This document shows, piece by piece, positions 43,609-53,187 of a stretch of 64,000 bases of DNA. Made by a program: the position numbers and the translations under genes. The first letter of the stretch is position 1; every line of letters begins with the position of its first letter. The stretch is from the NCBI GenBank assembly GCA_937139475.1, contig CAKZQF010000223.1, positions 20,117-84,116 on the forward strand, written 5' to 3'. This DNA is from an uncultured Gammaproteobacteria bacterium (GTDB lineage Bacteria; Pseudomonadota; Gammaproteobacteria; Enterobacterales; Psychrobiaceae). The notes beneath the pieces are model-generated. The model ran no database searches, had not been told where the DNA came from, and worked only from the letters and a program-made list of their open reading frames with translations.

Positions 43609-45000
43609 ATGACCAACAGCCCCAAATTTCCAGAAACATTTATTTTTGGTACGGCAACTGCTGCTTATCAAATCGAAGGCGCGGTTAATAAAGATGGGCG
43701 CGGCCAAAGCGTCTGGGATACGTTTAGCCATAAGAAAGGTAAAATTCGTCACGGTGACAACGGCGACATTGCCTGCGATCATTACCATCGCTATGGCGAT
43801 GATGTTGAACTAATGAATGAGCTCGGCCTTGATGCTTATCGCTTATCTATTGCTTGGCCACGTATTATCCCCCAGGGTACGGGAGAGGTTAATCAAGCTG
43901 GTATTGCTTTTTATAGCGACCTAATCGACAAGTTACTGGCAGCAGGCATAACGCCGTATGTCACCTTATTTCATTGGGATATGCCCCAGACTCTTGATGA
44001 TCGATACGGTGGTTTTTTATCACGCCAATGTGCTTATGATTTTGCCGAGTATGTTGAGGTTATCGTAAAGGCCCTAGGGGACAGAGTGAAGCATTGGATC
44101 ACCTTGAACGAACCGTGGGAACATGGCTGTTTAGGCTATGTGATGGGCAAACATGCACCGGGTAAAGTTAAGCCATGGCGTTTTTTAACTGTGATGCACC
44201 ATCAACATCTCGCCCATGGCCTGGCGGTTCGAAAAATCCGTGAACATTGCCGCGATGCGCAAGTTGGCATAACATTAAGCTTCACGCCGATTTATCCAAA
44301 AACAGATTCCGCCAAAGATCAGAAAGCCGCAGCCCTAGCCAATGAATTTATGAATTCAGTATCTCTTGATCCACTTATCAAAGGTCATTACCCCAAAGCC
44401 TTGTTTAAGAAATTTGGCTGGTTCCAGCCTAAAATACAGCCACAGGATTTCGAGATAATTCAAGAGTCAGTCGATTTCTACGGCATCAATAATTACTCCA
44501 GAGAGTTTGCACACTACAGCCCGTTTGTGCCTGTACTTAAAGCATGGATTGATGATGGCGCTGATGTACCCGACTACGACTTTGTTAAAGATGGTGTGCA
44601 GCATACCTCGATGGGTTGGGAAGTCTTTCCGCAAGGATTGGCGCAGGTGTTAACCTGGTTTAGAGAAGACTACGGCAATCCAAAAGTTTATATCACCGAA
44701 AATGGCGCGGCATTTAACGATAACCTTATCGATGGTGTCGTTAATGACACCAAGCGAATAGCCTTTTTATCTGCCTACATGGGCGCTGCACAGCAAGCAC
44801 TTGAGCAAGGTTCTAATCTACATGGCTATTTTGTGTGGTCATTTTTAGATAACTTTGAATGGGCCGCAGGATTTGATAAGCAATTTGGCATTGTTCACGT
44901 TGATTATAAGACGCAAAAGCGCACGATTAAAAATAGTGGTCTGTGGTATCGCGACTTAATCACTGAGCATAAAGGTCGTCAGAGCCAAACTGATGAATAA
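43609..45000 (+). CDS. Beta-glucosidase, glycoside hydrolase family 1
   Basis: 463 residues, normal GH1 length, no signal peptide, so cytoplasmic. Acid/base E168 in TLNEPW and nucleophile E364 in YITENGA are both present; the N-terminal FIFGTATAAYQIEGA and C-terminal WSFLDNFEWAAGF are GH1 signatures. It hydrolyses beta-linked glucosides or related disaccharides imported by the MFS protein encoded next. It overlaps that gene by 8 bases. Confidence 0.95.
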   Translation: MTNSPKFPETFIFGTATAAYQIEGAVNKDGRGQSVWDTFSHKKGKIRHGDNGDIACDHYHRYGDDVELMNELGLDAYRLSIAWPRIIPQGTGEVNQAGIAFYSDLIDKLLAAGITPYVTLFHWDMPQTLDDRYGGFLSRQCAYDFAEYVEVIVKALGDRVKHWITLNEPWEHGCLGYVMGKHAPGKVKPWRFLTVMHHQHLAHGLAVRKIREHCRDAQVGITLSFTPIYPKTDSAKDQKAAALANEFMNSVSLDPLIKGHYPKALFKKFGWFQPKIQPQDFEIIQESVDFYGINNYSREFAHYSPFVPVLKAWIDDGADVPDYDFVKDGVQHTSMGWEVFPQGLAQVLTWFREDYGNPKVYITENGAAFNDNLIDGVVNDTKRIAFLSAYMGAAQQALEQGSNLHGYFVWSFLDNFEWAAGFDKQFGIVHVDYKTQKRTIKNSGLWYRDLITEHKGRQSQTDE

Positions 45001-46303
45001 TGACAATCGAATAGAGACCAACAGCTTTAGGGATAAGCTAAGCTTAACCATGATTGTTTTTATGTCATTTTTTTTAATGGCAGATATGTACATCACACCG
45101 GCAATCATCCCCGAACTAAGCAACGAATATAAGGTGAGTAGTGACATGATCGGTTGGGCAGGGACGGCATTTATGCTCCTTGGCGCGGTGATGGGATTAT
45201 TATTTGGTTATTTAAACGATCGGGTTAGTCGTAAAAAATTACTCATCATTGCCGTTACCGTTGGCGAGGTGCCTTGCTTACTAACCGGCATTGCAGGGAT
45301 CACTTATAACTTTGAAATGTTTGTGTTAATGCGCACATTAACTGGCTTTGGTATTGGCGGTATTTACCCTATCACGTTTTCTTTATTATCAGACTATGTC
45401 AGCGATAAAAACCGAGGAAAGGCAAGCGCGGTAGTCGATATAGCCTGGGGGCTAGGTATTATGTCAGGGCCACTTTTAGCAAGCTATGCGCTAACCACCG
45501 ATTATGGTTGGCGGCTAGCGTTTATTATTGCGGCTGTGCCAAGCTTCCCATTAATTATTATCTACTGGTTTACCGCCAGTGAGCCAAAGCGAGGCCAAAG
45601 TGAACGGGGCCAAGTAGAACACGGCCAAAGCATTGCGCAGGAGCAAGGGCTTTCCGTTGCTGGGTTTAAAGGTATCCTATCGAATAGAACCAATGTGTTT
45701 CTATTTCTCCAGGGGATACCCGGCAGCATACCTTGGGGGCTATTACCGTTTTGGATAATTACATTCTTTCGTGAAGAACGTAACTTTTCTGCCCAAGATG
45801 CCACCATGATTTGGGAAGTGTTTGGTATTGCAACCGTAATTGGCGGTTTACTGTGGGCAATGCTTGGCGACTACCTGTTTCAGCGCCGCGCTAAATACGT
45901 CGCCATACTCTGCTCCTCAATGATTTTACTAGGCATGTTGCCGGAGTACTTGCTTTTAAACTTCACCTTTGAGCAACAGTGGAATTACTGGGCGTTAGCC
46001 ATTATGGGCGGATTATTTATCTCAGTGGCCAGCTCAAATACCCGTGCACTTTTAATGAACGTCAACAGCCCAAATCAACGTGGTCGTGTATTCTCGTTTT
46101 ACAACTTTTTTGACAGCATCGGTAAAGGCCTGGGTCCAGCCATTGGTGGAGTGATATTAGCTAGCACCAGTGATTATCAACTGATGGTTAATATCGCTGT
46201 GTCTTTTTGGATTCTTTGCGCCCTGCTCTATTCGTTCTCAATTTTCACCGTCGACAAAGATCGCGCCGCGATGCTTAAAAACACTCAACACCCGGAGTCT
46301 TAA
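44993..46303 (+). CDS. Major facilitator superfamily transporter
   Basis: 436 residues with about 12 membrane helices. The MFS loop motif GYLNDRVSRKKLL is between helices 2 and 3, and ALTTDYGWRLAFIIAAVPSF marks helix 6. A charged central loop rich in Glu/Gln/Gly (SERGQVEHGQSIAQEQG) separates the halves. Translationally coupled on both sides to the GH1 and sialidase genes, so its substrate is probably the glycan fragment handled by them. Confidence 0.9.
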   Translation: MNNDNRIETNSFRDKLSLTMIVFMSFFLMADMYITPAIIPELSNEYKVSSDMIGWAGTAFMLLGAVMGLLFGYLNDRVSRKKLLIIAVTVGEVPCLLTGIAGITYNFEMFVLMRTLTGFGIGGIYPITFSLLSDYVSDKNRGKASAVVDIAWGLGIMSGPLLASYALTTDYGWRLAFIIAAVPSFPLIIIYWFTASEPKRGQSERGQVEHGQSIAQEQGLSVAGFKGILSNRTNVFLFLQGIPGSIPWGLLPFWIITFFREERNFSAQDATMIWEVFGIATVIGGLLWAMLGDYLFQRRAKYVAILCSSMILLGMLPEYLLLNFTFEQQWNYWALAIMGGLFISVASSNTRALLMNVNSPNQRGRVFSFYNFFDSIGKGLGPAIGGVILASTSDYQLMVNIAVSFWILCALLYSFSIFTVDKDRAAMLKNTQHPES

Positions 46304-47856
46304 TGAACGTTGCGATTACCTTATTTTTACTCATTGCCACGGTAGCACAAGGCACTTTTATCGTGCTTTTTCTTGAGCATAACCAGCCAGGGTTAACTAA
46401 TTTTTCGCTGTTGTGTTTACTCGGCGCCGCTTATTTCGCAGCATTTACTTATGTGTGGGTTAATCGCCGGGTTAACCAATCATTAAGTACTGTCCTCGGC
46501 GCTGGCTGGTTAACACGTATCATCACAATTATTGCAAGCGCAGCCCTTGTTTATATCGCGCTAGATAACCTCGTTTTTGACTATTTCCAAGCAGTAACTA
46601 CCTCAGACCCAGTTATCTACACGATGTTGGCCAGTTGGGTGGCACTGCTCATCGCCAATGGCGTAGCGCTAATTGACTCATTTATTAACACCGGCGAGCG
46701 CCTGATTAAATCAACTGGCGCTACGGTTATTGCAGTACTTGGCTTACCGATCATGGTGCTTGTTAATGTCATTACCTCACCAGCACCAAGCGCGGCACTC
46801 ACTATTAGCAACGATGTATTTGTTGGCGGCGTTGATGGTTATAAGGTTTACCGTATCCCAGCAATGCTGGTTATTCCCAAAGGAGCGCTGTTAGCGAATA
46901 AAACCAGGCTCAAAAGCGAGCGCATAGTGGTTATGGCCGAAGCGCGCCTTGAAGGAGCACTCGATACCGGCCCTATCGACCTGGTACAAAAAACAAGTGA
47001 TGATGGTGGCTTAACATGGAGCAAACAGCAGCTTATATGTCAATACATTGTTAATGGCGACCACGGCAAGTGTGGCAATGCAACGCCGCTATTTGATAGC
47101 CAATCAGGTCAGTTAGTCTTAGCATATAACCTAAGTGGCATTCCCGGGAACAAACCTGAAGGCCAGCGTCATCATACATCCCATGTTAAATTTAGCGATG
47201 ATGGCGGCAAAACATGGGACAATGGCAGTAAGCTAAACATGCCTAACTCGGTATTTGGTCCGGGTCACGGCATTCAAAAGCAACACGCACCATTTAAACA
47301 TCGCTTAGTTATTCCTTACAATACCTCCGTTGGCGGCCAAGGAAGCTCAATGGCCATGTATAGTGATGACAGCGGTAGTACATGGCAGTTTGGAGAAAAG
47401 CTCGGCACAGGCAATGAGAACGAATTAGCCGAGTCTGCCAATGGCGATATCTTAATGGCAACACGCCATATCGCCGGCATTGGTAATCCACCAGAGCCAA
47501 ATGGCAGACTATTTTCTACATCCACCGATGGTGGCCATAGTTGGAGTTCTCCACGTTTGGATGAAAACTTGCTGACACCTATTTGCCAAGCATCCTTAAT
47601 TAAAGCAAATGATGTAAACGGCATGTTCTTCTTAAACCCAGCCAACGAAGCTGCACGGGTTCAGCTAACATTGCGTTATAGCCCAGACAACGGTGCCAAT
47701 TGGACAAAATCCTTTGTGGTAACACCGGGTCCAGCAGGATACTCACAGCTAGCCCAGCTTAGTGATGATAGCATCGCCATGCTTTATGAGAATGGTGCTT
47801 TGTCATACTCACAAAAGATAAGCTTTGCACTTTTATCAAGCAAGTCCTTCAAATAG
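46303..47856 (+). CDS. Membrane-anchored sialidase-like (BNR-repeat) protein
   Basis: 517 residues. The first about 160 residues contain four to five hydrophobic helices; then a six-bladed sialidase domain starts with the YRIP motif (183-186), as in exo-sialidases. Five Asp boxes are visible (SDDGGLTW, SDDGGKTW, SDDSGSTW, STDGGHSW, SPDNGANW). The catalytic Tyr/Glu pair cannot be assigned with certainty. Whether it cleaves sialic acid or another glycan is open. The helices would hold the propeller at the inner membrane facing the periplasm. The ATG overlaps the transporter stop. Confidence 0.8.
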   Translation: MNVAITLFLLIATVAQGTFIVLFLEHNQPGLTNFSLLCLLGAAYFAAFTYVWVNRRVNQSLSTVLGAGWLTRIITIIASAALVYIALDNLVFDYFQAVTTSDPVIYTMLASWVALLIANGVALIDSFINTGERLIKSTGATVIAVLGLPIMVLVNVITSPAPSAALTISNDVFVGGVDGYKVYRIPAMLVIPKGALLANKTRLKSERIVVMAEARLEGALDTGPIDLVQKTSDDGGLTWSKQQLICQYIVNGDHGKCGNATPLFDSQSGQLVLAYNLSGIPGNKPEGQRHHTSHVKFSDDGGKTWDNGSKLNMPNSVFGPGHGIQKQHAPFKHRLVIPYNTSVGGQGSSMAMYSDDSGSTWQFGEKLGTGNENELAESANGDILMATRHIAGIGNPPEPNGRLFSTSTDGGHSWSSPRLDENLLTPICQASLIKANDVNGMFFLNPANEAARVQLTLRYSPDNGANWTKSFVVTPGPAGYSQLAQLSDDSIAMLYENGALSYSQKISFALLSSKSFK

Positions 47857-47864
47857 AACGTACC

Positions 47865-47900
47865 ACTCCTCTTTACCAATCGTGCTAAGAGGAGTATTTT
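47865..47900 (+). terminator. Terminator after the sialidase operon
   Basis: ACTCCTCTT and AAGAGGAGT form a 9-base stem with a 13-base loop, followed by ATTTTA. It lies 9 bases after the sialidase stop. Confidence 0.7.
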
Positions 47901-47936
47901 ACATGTTAAAGCAATAACATGTGATGAGAACATTGT

Positions 47937-48329
47937 ATGGATGATAACGTTGGTAGTAAGCCAAACGGTAGTGGCATAAAGCGAATATTTAAAGCGTTTA
48001 ACTGCTCAGTAAAAGGATTCAAGGCTGCCTATGTGCACGAAGCAGCCTTTAGACAAGAACTCTTGTTATGCGCCTTCCTCTTGCCAATAAGCTTTATTAT
48101 CGCCACATCCATGACCCACTGGTTAATATTAATCTCAACGTTACTCTTTTTATTGTTTGCCGAAGTCATCAACTCCGCTATTGAAGCCTTAGCCGATCGA
48201 ATTTCAATAGAGCATCATGAACTGATAGGACGGGCTAAAGATCTCGGTTCAGCCGCCGTTTTTATTGCCTTTAGCATACTGGCGGTTTGCTGGTTGAGCA
48301 TCGCTTATATTTTTCTAACGACTCTGTAA
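47937..48329 (+). CDS. dgkA: Diacylglycerol kinase
   Basis: 130 residues with three membrane helices, the prokaryotic DgkA form. Key motifs: FRQELLL with the conserved Glu, and EVINSAIEALADRIS, the catalytic and Mg-binding segment, followed by AKDLGSAAVFIA. It recycles diacylglycerol released during membrane-derived sugar transfer. N-terminus slightly longer than E. coli DgkA. Confidence 0.95.
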   Translation: MDDNVGSKPNGSGIKRIFKAFNCSVKGFKAAYVHEAAFRQELLLCAFLLPISFIIATSMTHWLILISTLLFLLFAEVINSAIEALADRISIEHHELIGRAKDLGSAAVFIAFSILAVCWLSIAYIFLTTL

Positions 48330-48459
48330 ATTCCCCTGCTAATACTCCTAAACTAAATAGCTTTTATTCTCCCATCATTTAAAACATGTACTAGGATTGG
48401 ATAGGTTATGCACGTAGCCATCTTATTAAAAAACAGCTTACGCCATTTGCAGGAGAATA

Positions 48460-49437
48460 ATGATGACCAAGCGAGAACTAAAACGAACCGCTGCTAAACC
48501 CTCATTAGATTTTAGTATCCCCAAAGTACAAATCCATCAAGGTGCCTCAACGCTAAATCAGCTACAAAAACTCAAGGAAGGCACCAAAGAGCGCATTGAC
48601 TGGGCTGGAGGCATCTTAAATATCCCAGCTATTTGGCGACAAACCCAAGGCGCAGGCGTTAAAGTCGCGATTCTCGATACTGGTATTGATACTGACCATC
48701 CCGATTTAGAAAGTGCCATTATCCTGAGCAAAGATTTCACCGGCGATGGTATTGAAGATAACAATGGCCACGGCACACATTGCGCAGGCATCGTCGGCGC
48801 TAGACTAAATGGAGTGGGTTTTGTTGGCGTTGCCCCACAAGCTGAACTGCTAATCGCTAAAGTGCTTGGTAATGATGGGCGAGGTGCTTCAGCATGGATC
48901 GCCGATGGCATTTATTGGGCAGTGGATAATGATGCAGATATTATATCGATGTCTCTTGGTGCCTCGCAGTCATCGCCAGAGATATACCAAGCGGTGCAAT
49001 ACGCACTTTATAACGGTGTATTTGTAATTTGTGCTGCAGGCAATGAGGGGGAATTATTCACTAATAGCGTTGGCTACCCCGGTCGCTACGGTGGTGTTAT
49101 TACCGTTGCTGCTCATGATATTAACGGTAACCCATCAGGCTTTTCTTCACGAGGTGGCGAAGTTGATGTCATGGCTCCTGGTACTGAGATTTGGTCCACC
49201 TATAAAGATGGCGGCTATCAAAGTCTCAGTGGCACTTCCATGGCCACCCCATTTGTCGCTGGCCTGGCAGCATTAATTACCGCCAAGCATAAAAGCACAG
49301 CAAGTAATAATACACCGTTACAAAATAACGAAGACTTGAAAAACCATCTATTGCTGATGGCAACCCACCCCGGTTATCACGATAACCAAACAGGTTATGG
49401 TCCACTCCAACCATTTACGTATTTCAACCAAAGCTAA
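48460..49437 (+). CDS. Subtilisin-family serine protease (intracellular type)
   Basis: 325 residues with a complete S8 triad: D73 (AILDTGIDTDHPD), H104 (NGHGTHCAG) and S260 (SGTSMATPF); the oxyanion Asn is in AAGNEG. There is no signal peptide; a basic N-terminus and about 50 residues precede the catalytic domain, as in intracellular subtilisins. The ATG ATG start follows AGGAGAATA. A terminator follows at 49,466. No adjacent inhibitor gene is seen. Confidence 0.92.
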   Translation: MMTKRELKRTAAKPSLDFSIPKVQIHQGASTLNQLQKLKEGTKERIDWAGGILNIPAIWRQTQGAGVKVAILDTGIDTDHPDLESAIILSKDFTGDGIEDNNGHGTHCAGIVGARLNGVGFVGVAPQAELLIAKVLGNDGRGASAWIADGIYWAVDNDADIISMSLGASQSSPEIYQAVQYALYNGVFVICAAGNEGELFTNSVGYPGRYGGVITVAAHDINGNPSGFSSRGGEVDVMAPGTEIWSTYKDGGYQSLSGTSMATPFVAGLAALITAKHKSTASNNTPLQNNEDLKNHLLLMATHPGYHDNQTGYGPLQPFTYFNQS

Positions 49438-49465
49438 TCAATTAGCGTTACTTCATAAAAACAGT

Positions 49466-49496
49466 AAGGCTGTAACCTAGTGAGTTACCGCCTTTT
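49466..49496 (+). terminator. Terminator after the subtilase gene
   Basis: AAGGC-GTAAC pairs with GTTAC-GCCTT across two mismatched positions, loop of 7, followed by TTTTC. Confidence 0.6.
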
Positions 49497-49719
49497 CATT
49501 AAGTTAATGCAGTTTAGTGAATTGAAAGTTTGATTTCTGCTTACTCTACCTTTGTAATGAAACTTAGCCCATGGCTTATCTAAGCGTAAGAAGGTATCAC
49601 AGGAAGTGCCTCACTGCATGGGTATATAAATAAGCTCGTAAAAATGTCATAATATAGGCCGATTTTGCATTACAAAAATTGCTAACAAAAACGTATCATA
49701 TTGTTCCTAGGAGCAAATT

Positions 49720-51198
49720 ATGAAAAAAAGCAGACTGTTTAATTCAATCCACCCATTATTGTTAGTAGCCTTATATTCAATTACCTTAGGTGTTTCTTAT
49801 TTAGCTTACTTTTCAGAGCCGGCCGCTAAAGATGGATTTATGACGATGCGCTGGGTTGTCTTTTTGTTACTCTTTCCCATTTTAGCCAAATTTATCATTC
49901 AATTATTCACTATTTCAGTTTACAGTTTTAGCGAACGCTCCAGAGAAAAGCGCCATAAACTTAATGGTGATGAAAGCGTGTCAGTACTTATTCCGGCGTG
50001 GAATGAAGAAGTCGGCATTATAAAAACAATTAATTCTGTCTTAGCCAGCGATTACGAAAACCTTGAAGTGATAGTCATCAATGACGGCTCAACCGACTCA
50101 ACTGACGAGTTGATAACAAGATACCTTCATGAATATGAGCAACTCGATCATAGTAAAAAAACTCTTAAATATATCAGCAAAGAAAACGGCGGCAAAGCCC
50201 GTGCTCTAAACGAAGCGTTAAAGATTTGTACTGGTGAATTTGTCGTTACCATCGATGCTGATTGTTTGATCGACAAAGATGCGATAACTAACACGCTAAG
50301 ACGCTTTGGCTCAAAAAAAGTCGGGGCTGTAGGCGGCAATATTATCGTTGGCAATAAAAAGAAAACGATTGAATTAGTTCAGCAACTTGAATACCTATAC
50401 GGGTTCTTTTTTAAACGCGCCGACTCAGTTTTTAATTCTGTTTACATTATTGGTGGAGCGGCAGCGGCGTATCGTAAAAGTGTATTAGATGAAGTCGGTG
50501 GTTTTGATGAAAGTGTCGTCACTGAAGACATTGAAATGTCGATGCGAATCCTCAGTCATGGATATAAGACCCGCTATGCCTATGATGCCATAACCTATAC
50601 CGAAGGTCCGTCACGCTGGAAATGTTTTTTCAATCAGCGCCTAAGATGGCGGTTTGGGCGGTTTCAAACATTCATTAAACATCGTCATCTATTTTTTAGT
50701 GGCGACAGTACCCATAATCGGTATTTCACATTTTTACTATTACCGATCGCCTTATATGCCGAGTTTACGCTATTTTTTCAAGTCTTCTTTTTGGCGCTGT
50801 TCTACACCTACACCTTTGTAACTCAGGACTACATGCCGTTAGTTTTTATGATTGTGTTTATGGCAACTATGGTTTGCCTACAAATACTTTTTGATAGTAA
50901 ATCTCACTTTCACCTTAATTTATTATTATTGGCACCGATTGCCTGGCTCGTATTTTACATCGTTGACTTTGTCGAGCTACAGGCACTATTTCGCAGCCTT
51001 AAACGCTTAGTCAAACAAGAAGATCTGGCGTGGCAAAAGTGGGCTAGAGTCGGCTTGGCTGGCAATGGACAAGAAACCACTGCCCCTTCCCCACCATCCG
51101 ATGAATTATCCGAAGAGCCTTTTATCAGGCGTGACGGCCGTTTTTTCATTTATCAGCTTTTAAACATGAAAAAGCATAAAGAGAATAATAATATGTAA
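49720..51198 (+). CDS. Processive family-2 glycosyltransferase (PgaC-like)
   Basis: 492 residues: two N-terminal membrane helices, a cytoplasmic GT-A domain and a C-terminal membrane bundle. The processive GT2 motifs are present: VINDGSTDSTDE (first Asp), TIDADCLID (DxD), VTEDIEMSMRI (base) and FNQRLRWRFGR (QxxRW). The GGAAAYRKSVLDEVGGFDE segment is close to PgaC/IcaA synthases of beta-1,6-GlcNAc polymers. No deacetylase or export gene is adjacent, so the polymer is uncertain. Start follows TAGGAGC. Confidence 0.88.
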   Translation: MKKSRLFNSIHPLLLVALYSITLGVSYLAYFSEPAAKDGFMTMRWVVFLLLFPILAKFIIQLFTISVYSFSERSREKRHKLNGDESVSVLIPAWNEEVGIIKTINSVLASDYENLEVIVINDGSTDSTDELITRYLHEYEQLDHSKKTLKYISKENGGKARALNEALKICTGEFVVTIDADCLIDKDAITNTLRRFGSKKVGAVGGNIIVGNKKKTIELVQQLEYLYGFFFKRADSVFNSVYIIGGAAAAYRKSVLDEVGGFDESVVTEDIEMSMRILSHGYKTRYAYDAITYTEGPSRWKCFFNQRLRWRFGRFQTFIKHRHLFFSGDSTHNRYFTFLLLPIALYAEFTLFFQVFFLALFYTYTFVTQDYMPLVFMIVFMATMVCLQILFDSKSHFHLNLLLLAPIAWLVFYIVDFVELQALFRSLKRLVKQEDLAWQKWARVGLAGNGQETTAPSPPSDELSEEPFIRRDGRFFIYQLLNMKKHKENNNM

Positions 51199-51661
51199 GT
51201 GAGATATTAAGGATAGGCTGTCACGTGTCTATAGGGTGATCTGCTGCAACGAGTTTGAATGCCTGATTGAGTGAAGAACTGGTGAACTGTTAAATCAATA
51301 ATAAATAACCATATTTATTATTGATAAAAGCAGCGACCTTGAGTAACTCTTAATAATGCTTTCGTTTTTAAGTTATTAACTTTATTAATTTGAGCGCCAC
51401 ATAAGATCTCATCTTAGGGGGGATAAATGACTATCGTGGTTTTATGTTAAGTTATGCCTTTTGTGAGCTAGAAACCAGATACATGAAATCAATGTCGCAA
51501 TCTTTTACAAGAAAGTCCTGATAATAAAGCGCTAATTGAACTGACGGACGAGAACCTACATTAGCCTTTAGCCAAATCCAAATTTAGACAGTTTTTTGCC
51601 ATAAGCAAAAATTCCATTACATTGCTGGCATACGACAGTATCTGGCTAACCCAGAATCCTG
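51199..51661. other. 463-base gap without a gene
   Basis: No supported ORF. It contains the AT-rich palindrome listed separately. The last 100 bases have an open frame reading FRQFFAISKNSITLLAYDS that runs into the antisense of the LysR gene; I see no family match, so I do not call it a gene. Confidence 0.5.
51294..51325. repeat. 14-bp-arm AT-rich palindrome
   Basis: ATCAATAATAAATA and its exact reverse complement flank the loop ACCA. It lies about 95 bases after the glycosyltransferase stop. Without GC pairs or a U tract it is a poor terminator. Confidence 0.6.
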
Positions 51662-52546
51662 CTAGATTACTATATCCGAATCAAAATAATCTGCTAAAAA
51701 GTCGATAAATGCTCTTACTCTGTACGGAAGATAATCTGAGCTTTTATAGACTACATACATCGGTAAAGAAAGTTTTTCATCGTCTTTAAATAGCTCTATG
51801 AGCTGATTACAATCAAGATATTCTTGAACCATCCATTTTGGCATAGCAGCTATGCCACATCCTAATGTAGCCATTTTCACTATCATTTCAGGACTGTCAC
51901 TAGAAACCAACTCCGGTACTATGAATTTTTCATTATTTAAATACCAGGCATTTGATGGGTTACTTAAAGAATAAGTAATGCAGGCGTGTATTGATAGTTC
52001 ATCTGGGTACCGTGGTTTACCATAAACCTTAAGGTAGTCAGGAGATGCAAAATAACAAAGCTCATGATTGAGTATCTTTTTAGCTTTCAGTCCTGAATCT
52101 TTAAGGTAAGAAGCTCTAATAGCGATATCGATATCATCATTATAAAGGTCTATTTGTCTGTCATTGACTGAAATATCAATCTTAAGCTCTGGGTTCGCCC
52201 GTAAGAATTCCTTAATAGGATGAGCAAGCCGCTGAGTAGCGAATGCGGATGGTGCCGATATTTTTAGTACCCCTACCACTTGGCTAAGTTCATTTTTTAG
52301 TTGCTGTTCAGTAATAGTCATTTTTTCAATCAGCTCATGGCAAAATGTAAGATATTCTGCTCCTGCGTTGGTTAGGCTGATTTTACGTGGGTTTCTATGA
52401 AATAAGGTGAAGCCTAGATTTTTCTCTAACCAAGCAATTTTTTTGCTTACAGCACCTTGTGTCATATTTAGCTCATTTGCTGTTGCTGTAAAACTTTTTA
52501 ATCGAGCTGCGTAACTAAACAGCTTAATGCACTCCAATTTGTCCAT
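51662..52546 (-). CDS. LysR-family regulator
   Basis: 294 residues from ATG 52,546 (ribosome site TTGGAA upstream); another ATG two codons earlier has worse spacing. N-terminal winged helix (LECIKLFSYAARLKSFTATA, ELNMTQGAVSKKIAWLEKNL), then the periplasmic-binding-like effector domain. Divergent from the DoxX gene 100 bases away, which is its likely target. Intergenic repeats ATTC-N7-GAAT near 52,552 could be its site. Confidence 0.9.
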   Translation of the reverse strand: MDKLECIKLFSYAARLKSFTATANELNMTQGAVSKKIAWLEKNLGFTLFHRNPRKISLTNAGAEYLTFCHELIEKMTITEQQLKNELSQVVGVLKISAPSAFATQRLAHPIKEFLRANPELKIDISVNDRQIDLYNDDIDIAIRASYLKDSGLKAKKILNHELCYFASPDYLKVYGKPRYPDELSIHACITYSLSNPSNAWYLNNEKFIVPELVSSDSPEMIVKMATLGCGIAAMPKWMVQEYLDCNQLIELFKDDEKLSLPMYVVYKSSDYLPYRVRAFIDFLADYFDSDIVI

Positions 52547-52646
52547 ATACATTCCAATTGAGAATACCAGATATCACAAATTTAGCATTTATTAGGGCTA
52601 TTCGGAATGGTTAAATGTCGTCAATTAAACAAACAGGAGAATACAG

Positions 52647-53024
52647 ATGATCATTATTACTGTCCTTTTAGCACTTTTTTTTACCTTTGCAAGTTCAATT
52701 AAGATTACAGGTTGGCAGAAGTTTATATTTGAAACACAACTCACTTTCTTTAATAAATACGGGCTAAAGCGTGTTCATATGTTTTTAGTTGGAATCCTCG
52801 AATTGTCAGCAGCTATTTTATTGTTGGCTTCGCTTATATTCGAGCACAAACCCTTAAATGATTTAGGTGCTGTAACTATTGCTTTGACTTCAATAGGTGC
52901 GATATTTTTTCATCTAAGATTTGATACAATTAAAGACGCGGTTCCAGCAATAGTTACTCTACTATTATCCTTAGCATTAATAGTATCTAATCAAGCTCCA
53001 CTCGGAGTTTTTTCTTTGAGCTAA
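52647..53024 (+). CDS. DoxX-like membrane protein
   Basis: 125 residues with four hydrophobic helices, the size and pattern of DoxX/DoxD-like proteins: FASSIKITGWQKFIFETQ, RVHMFLVGILELSAAILLLA, GAVTIALTSIGAIFFHLRF. Members often accompany redox-stress or thiol systems. Divergent from a LysR gene. Its stop overlaps the ATG of a 42-codon frame. Confidence 0.8.
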   Translation: MIIITVLLALFFTFASSIKITGWQKFIFETQLTFFNKYGLKRVHMFLVGILELSAAILLLASLIFEHKPLNDLGAVTIALTSIGAIFFHLRFDTIKDAVPAIVTLLLSLALIVSNQAPLGVFSLS

Positions 53025-53152
53025 TGATTCCAGCCCTTTCTAATTTGTTGCTTAATGATACGCAAGTGTCGGCAGCCCATTGGCAGCTAAACGTTGGCTT
53101 AGAAGAACGAACTGAGTCGTACATGGCAAATGCGCTTGTAGAGGCACGTTAA
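53024..53152 (+). CDS. 42-aa ORF coupled to the DoxX gene
   Basis: An ATG overlapping the DoxX stop (TAATG) opens a 42-codon frame whose product begins MIPALSNLLLNDTQVSAA and ends ANALVEAR. The second half is acidic and helical. It may be the 3' remnant of a longer gene fused by deletion, or a small coupled protein. No family recognised. Confidence 0.3.
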   Translation: MIPALSNLLLNDTQVSAAHWQLNVGLEERTESYMANALVEAR

Positions 53153-53187
53153 CAATGCGCTATCTGATTTTTAACTATGCTGACGTG

